From Chromatiales bacterium (GTDB lineage Bacteria > Pseudomonadota > Gammaproteobacteria > CAMYNG01): a DNA stretch of 32,855 bases. The stretch's first letter is position 1. Each line of letters opens with the position of its first letter. Both the position numbers and the translations under genes were made by a program. The DNA is taken from positions 1-32,855 of the forward strand of contig JALUTW010000341.1 in the NCBI GenBank assembly GCA_027021685.1. The letters are read 5' to 3'. A model generated the notes under the pieces. The model was not told the DNA's origin and searched no databases. It saw only the letters and a program-made list of their open reading frames with translations. This document shows positions 8,071 through 16,417 of the stretch, one piece after another.

Positions 8071-8649
8071 ATGCTGACAGCGCTGCTCGTCCTCACCCTC
8101 CTGGCCGTGACCTTCGGCCTGCTGCTGGGCTTCGCCGCGATCCGGTTCAAGGTCGAGGAGGATCCCATCGTCGACCAGATCGACCGCCTCCTGCCCCAGA
8201 CCCAGTGCGGCCAGTGCGGCTTTCCCGGCTGCCGTCCCTACGCCGAGGCCATCGCCCGCGGCGAGGCCGACATCAACCAGTGCCCGCCCGGCGGCGAGGC
8301 CGTGATCCAGGCCCTGGCCGACCTCCTGGGGCGCGACCCCAAGCCCCTCAACGAGGAACACGGCCAGCACAAGGAAAAGATGGTGGCGGTCATCGATGAA
8401 CAGGTGTGCATCGGCTGCACCCTGTGCATCCAGGCCTGCCCCGTGGACGCCATCCTCGGCGCGGCCAAGCAGATGCACACTGTCATCGCCGACGAGTGCA
8501 CCGGCTGCGAGCTGTGCATCCCGCCCTGCCCGGTGGACTGCATCCACATGGTGCCGGTGAAAAAGACCCTGGCCGACTGGGTCTGGCCCTATCCCGAGGA
8601 GGAGGAGGAACGGGCCGGGACACCCCCGGCGCGGGAGGCGGCGCCGTGA
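8071..8649 (+). CDS. rnfB: Rnf electron transport complex subunit B (ferredoxin-like)
   Basis: Membrane-anchored iron-sulfur subunit that passes electrons from the donor into the Rnf chain. The 192-residue protein has one N-terminal membrane helix (LTALLVLTLLAVTFGLLLGF). A four-Cys domain follows (CGQCGFPGC...NQCPPGG), then two ferredoxin-type motifs, CIGCTLCIQACP and CTGCELCIPPCP. The C-terminus is acidic and Pro-rich. Its stop overlaps the GTG start of rnfC in a GTGA tetranucleotide, implying translational coupling. Confidence 0.95.
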   Translation: MLTALLVLTLLAVTFGLLLGFAAIRFKVEEDPIVDQIDRLLPQTQCGQCGFPGCRPYAEAIARGEADINQCPPGGEAVIQALADLLGRDPKPLNEEHGQHKEKMVAVIDEQVCIGCTLCIQACPVDAILGAAKQMHTVIADECTGCELCIPPCPVDCIHMVPVKKTLADWVWPYPEEEEERAGTPPAREAAP

Positions 8650-10304
8650 ACGGCTGTCCCGCCTGGTCGTTTCCCGGCGGCCTGGTGCTGGACGGGCACA
8701 AGGCCGAATCCACCCGCGAGCCGGTGGCCGCGGCGCCGGTGCCGCCGGTGCTGGTGCTGCCGCTGCAACAGCACATCGGCAACCCGGCGGTGCCGGTGGT
8801 GGAGGTGGGCCAGCGCGTGGCCCGCGGCCAGATGCTGGCGCGCGCCGACGAGTACGTGAGCGCCCCGGTGCACGCCCCCAGCTCCGGTACCGTGGCGGCC
8901 ATCGAGGAACGGCCGGTGCCGCATCCCTCGGGCCTGGCCGCGCCCTGTATCGTCATCGAAACCGACGGCGAGGACCGCCCGCATCCCGACTGCCGGCCGG
9001 TGCCCGACTACGAGGCCCTGGACCCCAGCGCCCTGCGCAACATCATCCGCGAGGCCGGCATCGTGGGCCTGGGGGGCGCCGGCTTCCCCACCTTCATCAA
9101 GCTCAACCCCGGGCCGGATCACGCGGTGGACACCCTGATCCTCAACGGTGCCGAGTGCGAGCCCTGGATCACCTGCGACGACATGCTCATGCGCGAGCGC
9201 CCGCGGGAGATCATCGAGGGCCTGAAGATCATGCGCCACGCCCTGCGCGCGCGGCGCTGCCTCATCGGGGTCGAAGACAACAAGCCCGAGGCCATCGCGG
9301 CCCTGGAGGGCGCGCTGGAAGCGGACGAGCGCGAGACCATCCGCGTCTGCCCGGTGCCCACGCGCTACCCGGCCGGCGGCGAGAAGCAGCTCATCCTGGC
9401 CCTCACCGGCAAGGCCGTGCCCAGCCAGCGGCTGCCGGTGGAGGTGGGCATCGTGTGCCACAACGTGGGCACCGCGGCGGCGGTGTACCGGGCCATCCAC
9501 CGCGGCGAGCCCCTGGTCTCGCGCCTGGTCACCGTCACCGGCCCGGCCATGGAGCGGCCGCGCAACCTGGAGGTGCGCGTGGGCACGCCGGTGAGCGACC
9601 TGCTGGCTCTGGCCGGGGCGCGCACCACCGACATCACCGAGCTCATCATGGGCGGGCCCATGATGGGCTTCGAGCTGGCCAGCGACGCGGTGCCCGTGAT
9701 CAAGACCACCAACTGTATCCTGGGCCTGGACCACGACCCCCACCGCCAGGCGGCGCCGGTGCGCCCCTGCATCCGCTGCGGCGAGTGCGCGCGGGTGTGC
9801 CCGGCGAAGCTGCTGCCGCAGGAGCTCTACTGGTTCGCCCGCGCCCGCGACATGGACAAGGTGCAGGACTTCCACCTGTTCGACTGCATCGAGTGCGGCT
9901 GCTGCGCCTACGTCTGCCCGTCCCACATCCCGCTGGTGCAGTACTACCGCTTCGCCAAGACCCGGATCTGGGCCCAGGAAAAGGAGCGGCGCAAGGCCGA
10001 CCTGGCGCGGCGCCGGCACGAGTTCCGCCTGCAGCGGCTGGAGCGGGAAAAGCACGAGAAGGAAGAACGCCAGCGGCGCAAGAAGGAACTGCTCAAGAAG
10101 GCCCGGGGCGGCGACGAGGCCGCCAAGCAGGCGGCCATCCAGGCGGCACTGGAGCGGGTCAAGACCCGGCGCGAGCAACAGCACGCCCAGGCGCGCAACG
10201 TGGAGCCGCAGACCGAGGCCCAGCGCAGGGCCCTGGCCGAGGCCGAGGAACGCCGCCGGCGCCTGGCCGGCGACAGCGACGGGGGCGACGACGATGCGGT
10301 TTGA
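8646..10304 (+). CDS. rnfC: Rnf electron transport complex subunit C
   Basis: Peripheral subunit that binds NADH and FMN and carries two [4Fe-4S] clusters. The open frame continues upstream to 8406, but the GTG at 8646 overlaps the rnfB stop and begins family-like sequence, giving 552 residues. Visible features are GLGGAGFPTFIKL (nucleotide-binding fold), ILNGAECEPWITCDD, the SLBB region, and two clusters, CIRCGECARVCPAK and CIECGCCAYVCPSH. The last 110 residues are a highly charged helical tail rich in Arg, Lys and Glu. It holds only one AAIQAALERVK-type unit, whereas the E. coli protein (740 residues) has many repeats. Confidence 0.95.
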   Translation: MNGCPAWSFPGGLVLDGHKAESTREPVAAAPVPPVLVLPLQQHIGNPAVPVVEVGQRVARGQMLARADEYVSAPVHAPSSGTVAAIEERPVPHPSGLAAPCIVIETDGEDRPHPDCRPVPDYEALDPSALRNIIREAGIVGLGGAGFPTFIKLNPGPDHAVDTLILNGAECEPWITCDDMLMRERPREIIEGLKIMRHALRARRCLIGVEDNKPEAIAALEGALEADERETIRVCPVPTRYPAGGEKQLILALTGKAVPSQRLPVEVGIVCHNVGTAAAVYRAIHRGEPLVSRLVTVTGPAMERPRNLEVRVGTPVSDLLALAGARTTDITELIMGGPMMGFELASDAVPVIKTTNCILGLDHDPHRQAAPVRPCIRCGECARVCPAKLLPQELYWFARARDMDKVQDFHLFDCIECGCCAYVCPSHIPLVQYYRFAKTRIWAQEKERRKADLARRRHEFRLQRLEREKHEKEERQRRKKELLKKARGGDEAAKQAAIQAALERVKTRREQQHAQARNVEPQTEAQRRALAEAEERRRRLAGDSDGGDDDAV

Positions 10305-11331
10305 ACCCCGCCACAGTTCGCCCCACCTGGCCCCGGTGGGCAACGTCGGCCGGCTCATGTTCGCGGTGGTGGCGGCGCTGGTGCCGGGCACGGCCGCCGC
10401 GGCCTGGTTCTTCGGCCCCGGGGTGCTGGTCAACATGGCCTGGTGCGCGGCCACCGCCCTGGCGGCGGAGGCGGCGGTGCTCCGGCTGCGGCAGCGGCCG
10501 GTGCGTCCGGCCCTGGCCGACGGCAGCGCCCTGGTCACCGCCCTGCTGCTGGGCCTGGCCCTGCCGCCGCTGGCGCCGTGGTGGCTGCCGGTCATCGGCG
10601 CCGCCTTCGCCATCGTCGTGGCCAAGCATCTCTACGGCGGCCTCGGCTACAACCCCTTCAACCCGGCCATGGCGGGCTACGCCCTGCTGCTGGTGTCCTT
10701 TCCCCGCGAGATGGTGGCCTGGCTGCCGCCGGGCGACGGCGGCCTGGACCTGTCCGCGGTGCTGCACTACAGCCTCGCCGGCACGCTGCCCCCGGGCGCC
10801 ACCCTCGACGCCCTGACCCAGGCCACCCCGCTGGACACCCTGCGCACCCAGATCGGGCTGGGCCGGCCGGTGGCCGAGGCCATGGCGTCGCGGCCCGACC
10901 TGTTCGCCCGCGTGGGCGGTGTGGGCTGGGTCTGGATCAACGGCCTGTTCCTGCTGGGCGGACTGTGGCTGCTGTGGCGCCGCATCGCCGCCTGGCAGAT
11001 CCCCGCCGCCATGCTGGGCGCCCTGGGGCTGCTGGCCCTGGTGTTCTGGCTGCTGGACCCGGCGCGCCATGCGCCGCCCCTGTTCCACCTGTTCTCGGGC
11101 GCCACCATGCTGGGCGCCTTCTTCATCGCCACCGACCCGGTCACCGCCTCCACCACCCCGCGCGGGCGGCTCGTCTACGGCGCCGGCATCGGCGTACTGA
11201 TCTATGTCATCCGCACCTGGGGCGGATATCCCGACGGGGTGGCCTTCGCCGTGCTGCTCATGAACATGGCGGTCCCCACTATCGACCACTACACCCGGCC
11301 ACGGGTGTTCGGCGAGGAGAAAGGGCGGTGA
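10294..11331 (+). CDS. rnfD: Rnf electron transport complex subunit D
   Basis: Polytopic membrane subunit with covalently bound FMN, homologous to NqrB. The 345-residue protein has about nine hydrophobic segments and the family motif GGLGYNPFNPAM. The likely FMN-carrying Thr is Thr178 in LTQATPLD, near the position of the flavinylated Thr187 of the Vibrio cholerae protein. A second SGATMLGAFFIATDPVT segment lies near the C-terminus. It overlaps rnfC by 11 bases and rnfG by 4. Confidence 0.94.
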   Translation: MRFEPRHSSPHLAPVGNVGRLMFAVVAALVPGTAAAAWFFGPGVLVNMAWCAATALAAEAAVLRLRQRPVRPALADGSALVTALLLGLALPPLAPWWLPVIGAAFAIVVAKHLYGGLGYNPFNPAMAGYALLLVSFPREMVAWLPPGDGGLDLSAVLHYSLAGTLPPGATLDALTQATPLDTLRTQIGLGRPVAEAMASRPDLFARVGGVGWVWINGLFLLGGLWLLWRRIAAWQIPAAMLGALGLLALVFWLLDPARHAPPLFHLFSGATMLGAFFIATDPVTASTTPRGRLVYGAGIGVLIYVIRTWGGYPDGVAFAVLLMNMAVPTIDHYTRPRVFGEEKGR

Positions 11332-11978
11332 ACGCGGTCCTGCGCAACATGATCGTGAGCGCAGTGCTGCTGGGCCTGTTCGCGGTCATCGCCGCCGCCC
11401 TGCTGGCCTGGACCCACGAGGCCACCGCCCCGCGCATCGCCGAGAACCAGCGCCAGGCGGTGCTGCGCCAGCTCCACGCCCTGGTGCCGCCCGCCAGTCA
11501 CGACAACGACCTGTTCACGGATGTCACCCATGTCCGCGCGCCCCGGGCACTGGGGAGCGATGAGCCGTTGCCGGTCTATCGCGCCCGCCGCGGCGGCCGG
11601 CCGGTGGCGCTGGTGCTCACCGCCATCGCGCCCGACGGCTACAATGGTACAATCCGCCTGCTGGTGGCGGTGCGCCATGACGGCACCCTGCTGGGTGTGC
11701 GGGTGGTGGACCACCGCGAGACCCCCGGCCTGGGCGACGCCATCGACGAGCGCAAGTCGGACTGGATCCTGGGCTTCGCCGGCAAGTCGCTCGCGGATCC
11801 CCCGCCGGAGCAGTGGCGGGTGAAGCGCGACGGCGGCGTGTTCGACCAGTTCACCGGCGCCACCATCACCCCGCGCGCCGTGGTGGCCGCGGTGCGGCGG
11901 GCGCTCGAGTACTTTCAGCACCACCGGGACGAGCTGTTCGCCGCCCCGGCCGTGACCGAGGACAGCGCGCACCCATGA
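11328..11978 (+). CDS. rnfG: Rnf electron transport complex subunit G
   Basis: Membrane-anchored, largely periplasmic FMN subunit. Starting at GTG 11328, which overlaps the rnfD stop in GTGA, it is 216 residues with one N-terminal helix (residues about 8-30). The FMN-binding domain ends in the TGAT motif, with Thr179 as the predicted covalent FMN site (FDQFTGATITPRAVV). HRETPGLGD is a further family hallmark. An ATG at 11349 is a less likely start because it would cut into the anchor helix. Its stop overlaps the rnfE ATG. Confidence 0.93.
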   Translation: MNAVLRNMIVSAVLLGLFAVIAAALLAWTHEATAPRIAENQRQAVLRQLHALVPPASHDNDLFTDVTHVRAPRALGSDEPLPVYRARRGGRPVALVLTAIAPDGYNGTIRLLVAVRHDGTLLGVRVVDHRETPGLGDAIDERKSDWILGFAGKSLADPPPEQWRVKRDGGVFDQFTGATITPRAVVAAVRRALEYFQHHRDELFAAPAVTEDSAHP

Positions 11979-12667
11979 ACCGGGGACCATACGGCGAGAT
12001 CGCCTACCAGGGCCTGTGGGGCAACAATCCGGCCTTCGTGCAGATCCTCGGCCTGTGCCCGCTGCTGGCGGTGACCAGCACCGTGGTCAACGCCCTGGGC
12101 CTGGGCCTGGCCACCACCCTGACGCTCATCGCCTCCAATGTCATCGTTTCCGCCATCCGCCAGTGGGTGCGGCCGGAGATCCGGATCCCGGTCTTCGTCA
12201 TGATCATCGCTGCCGTGGTCACCGCCATCGAGATGGCCATGAAGGCCTGGTTCTTCGATCTCTACAACATCCTGGGCATCTTCATCCCCCTCATCGTCAC
12301 CAACTGCACCATCATCGCCCGCGCCGAGGCCTTCGCCTCCAAGCACCCGGTGGGGCAGTCCCTGGCCGACGGCCTGTTCATGGGCCTGGGCTTCACCGGG
12401 GTGCTGCTGCTGCTGGGCGCCATGCGCGAGATGCTGGGCTTCGGCACCCTGTTCTCCCAGGCCCACCTCATGTTCGGCGAGGCCCTGCGCGACGTGGCAT
12501 TGACCGTGATCCCCGACTACCGCGGCTTCCTGCTGGCCATCCTGCCGCCGGGGGCCTTCATCGGCCTGGGCCTGCTCATCGCGCTCAAGAACATCATCGA
12601 CGCCCGGCTGGAGCGCCGGCGCCGTCCGGTGCCCGTCACCGGACCGGCCCCGGCCCACGGCCACTGA
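11975..12667 (+). CDS. rnfE: Rnf electron transport complex subunit E
   Basis: Integral membrane partner of RnfA. The ATG at 11975 overlaps the rnfG stop (ATGA) and gives 230 residues, matching E. coli RsxE (231). About six membrane segments are evident. Cys28 (QILGLCPLLAV) and Cys111 (LIVTNCTII) match the RnfA pair thought to share the intramembrane [2Fe-2S] cluster. The last residues are basic and Pro-rich. nth follows after 43 bases, the conserved gammaproteobacterial order. Confidence 0.95.
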   Translation: MNRGPYGEIAYQGLWGNNPAFVQILGLCPLLAVTSTVVNALGLGLATTLTLIASNVIVSAIRQWVRPEIRIPVFVMIIAAVVTAIEMAMKAWFFDLYNILGIFIPLIVTNCTIIARAEAFASKHPVGQSLADGLFMGLGFTGVLLLLGAMREMLGFGTLFSQAHLMFGEALRDVALTVIPDYRGFLLAILPPGAFIGLGLLIALKNIIDARLERRRRPVPVTGPAPAHGH

Positions 12668-12710
12668 ACCCCGGCCCCGGGGCGGCCGGGAGGAGAGCGG
12701 AACCGCGCGC

Positions 12711-13346
12711 GTGGACAAGAAGAAGATCAACGAAATCTTCCGCCGCCTGAAAAAGGCCAACCCCGCCCCCACCACGGAGCTCAAGTACCGCACCCCTTTC
12801 CAGCTCCTCATCGCCGTGATCCTGTCGGCCCAGGCCACCGACCGCAGCGTCAACCAGGCCACGCGCGAGCTGTTCAAGGTGGCGCCCACGCCGCAGAAGA
12901 TGCTGGCCCTGGGCGAGGCGGGACTGAAGCGCTACATCAGGACCATCGGCCTGTTCAACACCAAGGCCCGCAACATCATCAGGACCTGCCGCATCCTGCT
13001 GGACAAGTACAACGGTCGCGTGCCCCGCGACCGCAAGGCCCTGGAGGCCCTGCCCGGCGTGGGCCGCAAGACCGCCAACGTCATCCTCAACACCGCCTTC
13101 GGCGAACCCACCATCGCCGTGGATACCCACATCTTCCGCGTCGCCAACCGCACCGGCCTGGCCCCGGGCAAGACCCCGCTGGCGGTGGAGCGGGCACTGC
13201 TCAAGGTGGTGCCCGAACAATACAAAAAGGACGCCCATCACTGGCTCATCCTCCACGGGCGTTACACCTGTCTCGCCCGCAAGCCCCGCTGCGGGTCCTG
13301 TGTCATCGAAGACCTGTGCGAGTACCCGGACAAGGTGTACGACTGA
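12711..13346 (+). CDS. nth: Endonuclease III (DNA glycosylase/AP lyase)
   Basis: Base-excision repair enzyme that removes oxidised pyrimidines and cleaves abasic sites. The 211-residue protein aligns along its length with E. coli Nth. It has the helix-hairpin-helix LPGVGRKTANV with the catalytic Lys, VDTHIFRV with the catalytic Asp, and the C-terminal [4Fe-4S] loop C-x6-C-x2-C-x5-C (CLARKPRCGSCVIEDLC). It starts with GTG at 12711; the AGGAGAG upstream is rather far away (about 13 bases). It follows rnfE as in E. coli. Confidence 0.97.
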   Translation: MDKKKINEIFRRLKKANPAPTTELKYRTPFQLLIAVILSAQATDRSVNQATRELFKVAPTPQKMLALGEAGLKRYIRTIGLFNTKARNIIRTCRILLDKYNGRVPRDRKALEALPGVGRKTANVILNTAFGEPTIAVDTHIFRVANRTGLAPGKTPLAVERALLKVVPEQYKKDAHHWLILHGRYTCLARKPRCGSCVIEDLCEYPDKVYD

Positions 13347-13725
13347 ATCCCGCCGGGTTTCTGCACCAGAAGGGCCCGTCATCCTCGCCCCGCCCCCGGC
13401 ACCAGCGCCGGAACCCCCGCCCGTCCCCCGATGACCTATTCATGGCCCGGTTTGTGGAAATGGGTCACACATTTTCCGCGGAATGAAATGGATCTCCGAT
13501 CAACCGGGTCTGTATACTCTGGGCGGTCCTGTTCCCATGGGATGCCGGCGCCAAGAAACCGGCACGGGAAGAACCACCGTCGCAATCGCAGTGTTCGGGA
13601 TGAAACTTTATTCCGCTGCCCGGGTCAGACGCCCCAGGTGACGGGATGACCGCTCCTCATTCACCGACCACAAGCACAACAAGGGCTGCGGCCCGTTTTT
13701 TACAACTCGCTATGGAGGCAAGTTC
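13347..13725 (+). promoter_or_regulatory. Leader and promoter region of the HvfA-type cluster
   Basis: The gap holds no supported gene; a 72-codon frame at 13431-13649 has no recognisable features. The central part is less GC-rich than its surroundings. It contains a perfect 10-bp palindrome TTCCGCGGAA (13474-13483) and a TATACT at 13513-13518 with a poor -35 (TGGATC, 18-bp spacer). A short hairpin GGGC-TGCG-GCCC followed by G and six T (13683-13701) lies 24 bases upstream of the precursor ATG and looks like a weak attenuator. The ribosome site GGAGG is at 13714-13718, 7 bases from the ATG. Confidence 0.4.
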
Positions 13726-14070
13726 ATGTCCAACAAGACCAGCAAGACCCTGACCCTCGCCATGGGGACCGCGTTCGCCGCCGGCCTGGCGGCCAGCAAC
13801 GTGGCCAGCGCCGCCGAGGCCGGCGCCAACCCCTTCGCCCTCAACGAGCTGCCCGGCGGCTACATGCAGCTGGCCGGCAAGGAAGGACAGTGCGGCGAAG
13901 GCAAGTGCGGCGCCGGCAAGAAGGCCAGCGCCAAGTCGAAGGAAGGCCGCTGCGGTGAAGGCAAGTGCGGCGAGGGCAAGTGCGGCGCCGGCAACAAGGC
14001 CAAGGCCGAAGACAAGGCCAAGCAGGAAGGCAAGTGCGGCGAGGGCAAGTGCGGCAACATGAAGAAGTGA
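13726..14070 (+). CDS. hvfA: HvfA/bufferin-like RiPP metallophore precursor (EGKCG repeat protein)
   Basis: Predicted exported precursor whose Cys residues are chemically modified to bind metal, probably copper. The 114-residue protein has a signal peptide (about residues 1-29, ending NVASA). A conserved-looking spacer NPFALNELPGGYMQLA follows. Then come seven EGxCG motifs in clusters of two, three and two, with Cys at 56, 61, 76, 81, 86, 104 and 109; there are no other Cys. The linkers are Lys/Ala-rich. In HvfA-type precursors the EGKCG Cys is converted to an oxazolone/thioamide by the HvfB-HvfC pair, which is family knowledge and not shown here. A 30-bp block of the repeat is identical at 13957-13986 and 14026-14055. 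The modification enzyme gene starts 7 bases downstream. Confidence 0.88.
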   Translation: MSNKTSKTLTLAMGTAFAAGLAASNVASAAEAGANPFALNELPGGYMQLAGKEGQCGEGKCGAGKKASAKSKEGRCGEGKCGEGKCGAGNKAKAEDKAKQEGKCGEGKCGNMKK

Positions 14071-14077
14071 GCCGCGC

Positions 14078-14947
14078 ATGACCGAACGTACCGTGAACCA
14101 TCCGGTTCACGGCGCCGGGCTGGGACTGCGGCGGGCCCTCATGGGTCCGCTCGCAGGCCGGCCCACCCCCCAGGTGGACTTCTGGGAGGTGGCGCCCGAG
14201 AACTGGATCGGCGTCGGCGGCCGCTACGGGCGCTGGTTCCGCCAGATGACCGAGCGGCACCCCTTCATCTGCCATGGCCTGTCCCTGTCCATCGGCGGGC
14301 CCACCCCCCTGGACGAGGCCTTCCTGCGGCGGCTCAAGCGCTTCCTGCACGAGCACGGCATCCGCTGCTACAGCGAGCACCTGAGCTACTGCAGCGACGA
14401 CGGCCACCTCTACGACCTGCTGCCCATTCCCTTCACCGAGGAGGCGGTCCGTTACGTGTCCGCGCGCATCCGCCGGGTGCAGGACATCCTGGAGCAGCGC
14501 ATCGCCATGGAGAACGTCTCCTATTACACCGTCGCTCCCGGCAGCGAGATGTCCGAGATCGACTTCATCAACGCGGTGCTGGAGGAGGCCGACTGCGACC
14601 TGCTGCTGGACGTCAACAACATCTACGTCAACAGCGTCAACCACCGCTACGACGCCGAGGCGTTCCTCAACGCCCTGCCAGGCGAGCGCATCGTCTACAT
14701 CCACGTGGCCGGCCACTACTACGAGGCCGACGATCTCATCGTGGACACCCATGGCGCCGACGTCATCGATCCCGTGTGGGCCCTGCTGGAGAAGGCCTAC
14801 GCCCGCTTCGGTGTCATCCCCACGCTGCTGGAACGCGACTTCAACCTGCCGCCCCTGGACGAACTGCTGCAGGAAGTGGACATGATCGCCCGCCTGCAGC
14901 ACAAGTGGGAGGAGAACACCCGTGACGCACTCCGCCGGCAAGGCTGA
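14078..14947 (+). CDS. hvfB: DUF692 multinuclear non-heme iron oxidase (HvfB/BufB-like)
   Basis: Predicted cytosolic TIM-barrel enzyme (MNIO family, relatives MbnB and TglH) that oxidises Cys of the precursor. The 289-residue protein shows the family pattern: HGAGLGLR at the start, DFWEVAPENW, FICHGLSLSIGG (His66), CYSEHLSYC (Glu100, His101), MENVSYY (Glu145), LLLDVNNIYVN (Asp178, Asn181), YIHVAGH (His209, His213), DTHG (Asp223, His225) and LLERD (Glu252). These are the likely iron ligands and active-site residues. It starts 7 bases after the precursor gene, and its end overlaps the DUF2063 gene by 26 bases. Confidence 0.93.
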   Translation: MTERTVNHPVHGAGLGLRRALMGPLAGRPTPQVDFWEVAPENWIGVGGRYGRWFRQMTERHPFICHGLSLSIGGPTPLDEAFLRRLKRFLHEHGIRCYSEHLSYCSDDGHLYDLLPIPFTEEAVRYVSARIRRVQDILEQRIAMENVSYYTVAPGSEMSEIDFINAVLEEADCDLLLDVNNIYVNSVNHRYDAEAFLNALPGERIVYIHVAGHYYEADDLIVDTHGADVIDPVWALLEKAYARFGVIPTLLERDFNLPPLDELLQEVDMIARLQHKWEENTRDALRRQG

Positions 14948-15704
14948 GCGGCCGGCCTTCACGGCCCACCAGTACGCCTTCACCGCCCACATCCGCGACC
15001 CGGAGCGCCACCCGCGGCCGCCCGGCGTGGAGGCCCGGCGCATGAACATCTACGTGGAGCTGTTCTACAACAACGTGGAAGACTTCATGGCCTCCTCGTA
15101 TCCCGTGCTGCGCTCCATCACGCCGGACGAACGCTGGCACGCCATGATCCGGGACTACTTCGCCCGCCACCGGGCCACCACGCCCCTGTTTCCGGAGATG
15201 CCGCGCGAGTTCCTCCACTACCTGGAACACGAGCGCGCGCCGGACCCGGAAGATCCGCCCTTCCTGCTGGAGCTGGCCCACTACGAGTGGGTGGAGCTGG
15301 CCCTGGCCATGGCCGATGACGAGCCGGTGCCGCCGGGCGTGGATCGCGACGGTGACCTGCTCTCGGGCCGGCCGGTGCTCTCGCCCCTGGCCTGGCCCCT
15401 GGCCTACCGCTACCCCGTGCACCGCATCGGGCCCGACTTCCAGCCGGCGGAGGAAGGCACCGCCCCCACCTTCCTGCTGGTCTACCGCGATGCCGGGGAC
15501 GAGGTGCACTTTCTCGAGATCAACCCCGTCACCGCACGCCTGCTGGAGCTGGTACAGGAAGAGAGCGGCCGCAGCGGGCGAGAGTTGTTGGAACGGATCG
15601 CCGCCGAACTGGGCCACGCCGATCCCGCCGCCGTCGTTCAGGGGGGGCTGGAGATCCTGGAGGACCTGCGCGACCGCGGCGCCATTGCCGGGGTGCGCGG
15701 CTGA
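14922..15704 (+). CDS. hvfC: DUF2063 family RiPP modification partner (HvfC/BufC-like)
   Basis: Predicted partner of the DUF692 enzyme, thought to present the precursor peptide. The 260-residue protein has the N-terminal DUF2063 helical domain: F-x-A-H-x-RDPERHPRP, then RRMNIYVELFYNNVEDFMASSYPVLR. A C-terminal domain with LLVYRDAGDEVHFLEINPVTARLLELV follows, as in DUF2063 proteins of this type. The GTG start at 14922 is preceded by a strong GGGAGGAG and lies inside the end of the DUF692 gene. The DoxX-like gene follows 30 bases after the stop. Confidence 0.9.
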   Translation: MTHSAGKAERPAFTAHQYAFTAHIRDPERHPRPPGVEARRMNIYVELFYNNVEDFMASSYPVLRSITPDERWHAMIRDYFARHRATTPLFPEMPREFLHYLEHERAPDPEDPPFLLELAHYEWVELALAMADDEPVPPGVDRDGDLLSGRPVLSPLAWPLAYRYPVHRIGPDFQPAEEGTAPTFLLVYRDAGDEVHFLEINPVTARLLELVQEESGRSGRELLERIAAELGHADPAAVVQGGLEILEDLRDRGAIAGVRG

Positions 15705-15734
15705 CGCCACCGCCGACGGGAAGGACACACCGCC

Positions 15735-16361
15735 ATGCGCATCGTGCTGCGCCTGCAGGACCTGCTGGACCGCACCCGCGTCGCCGACTTCGTCGCGCTG
15801 CTGCTGTTGCGCATCTACCTGGCGCCCATCTTCATTCAGGCCGGCTGGGGCAAGCTCACCCACCTGGAGGACACCGCGGCCTGGTTCGGCAACCCCGACT
15901 GGGGCCTGGGCCTGCCGACACCCATGCTCATGGCCGTGCTCGCCGGCGCCGCCGAGTTCTTCGGCGGCATTGCGCTGCTGGTGGGCCTCGCCACGCGCTG
16001 GTTCGCCATCCCCCTCATGGTCACCATGGTGGTGGCGGCGGCCACCGCCCACTGGCACAACGGCTGGCACGTGCTGCCCGAGACGCAGCTGACCGTGCCC
16101 TGGGAGTGGCGCAAGGACAAGATCGAGGCCGCCATCGAGCGGCGCGACCGGGCGCGCGAAATCCTGCGCGAGCATGGCAACTATGAATGGCTGACCGAGG
16201 CCGGCCCCATCACCGTCCTCAAGAACGGGATCGAGTTCGCCGCCACCTATTTCCTCATGCTGCTGGTGCTGTTCTTCTTCGGCGCCGGACGCTGGCTGAG
16301 CATCGACTACTGGATGGCACGCCACTTCGGCCGCATTCGCGCCGGTCCCGCCGCCGGGTGA
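15735..16361 (+). CDS. DoxX-family membrane protein (HvfX-like)
   Basis: A 208-residue inner-membrane protein with four hydrophobic segments, two on each side of a charged insert. DoxX features include LLRIYLAPIFIQAGWGKL and MAVLAGAAEFFGGIALLVGLATR near the N-terminus. The central polar stretch (about residues 105-160, HWHNGWHVLP onward) is longer than in minimal DoxX proteins and contains several His and Trp. DoxX-like proteins often close HvfABC/Buf operons; their exact role is unsettled. The ATG at 15735 follows GGAAGGA. Confidence 0.85.
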   Translation: MRIVLRLQDLLDRTRVADFVALLLLRIYLAPIFIQAGWGKLTHLEDTAAWFGNPDWGLGLPTPMLMAVLAGAAEFFGGIALLVGLATRWFAIPLMVTMVVAAATAHWHNGWHVLPETQLTVPWEWRKDKIEAAIERRDRAREILREHGNYEWLTEAGPITVLKNGIEFAATYFLMLLVLFFFGAGRWLSIDYWMARHFGRIRAGPAAG

Positions 16362-16405
16362 CGGCTTGCAGGCGCGCCCGGAATGGCCACCGGCAAACGC
16401 CGGCG

Positions 16406-16411
16406 TATAAT
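16406..16411 (+). promoter_or_regulatory. -10 element directly before the DUF433 start codon
   Basis: A perfect TATAAT ends 6 bases before the ATG at 16418, so transcription would begin at or within a base or two of the start codon. No Shine-Dalgarno is present between them. This suggests a leaderless mRNA. No good -35 is seen at the usual spacing. Confidence 0.4.
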
Positions 16412-16417
16412 GCCTCC

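Noticed and set aside
13474..13483. TTCCGCGGAA as an operator of the HvfA-type cluster
   Set aside because: A 10-bp palindrome of this composition is expected by chance in GC-rich DNA; no second copy or known regulator supports it.
13604..13630. ECF-sigma-like promoter (TGAAACTTT near 13601)
   Set aside because: The -35 half is suggestive, but no consistent -10 was found and no ECF sigma gene is in the window.
13431..13649. 72-codon frame in the leader of the HvfA-type cluster
   Set aside because: No ribosome site, no domain and no signal peptide; it covers the likely promoter.
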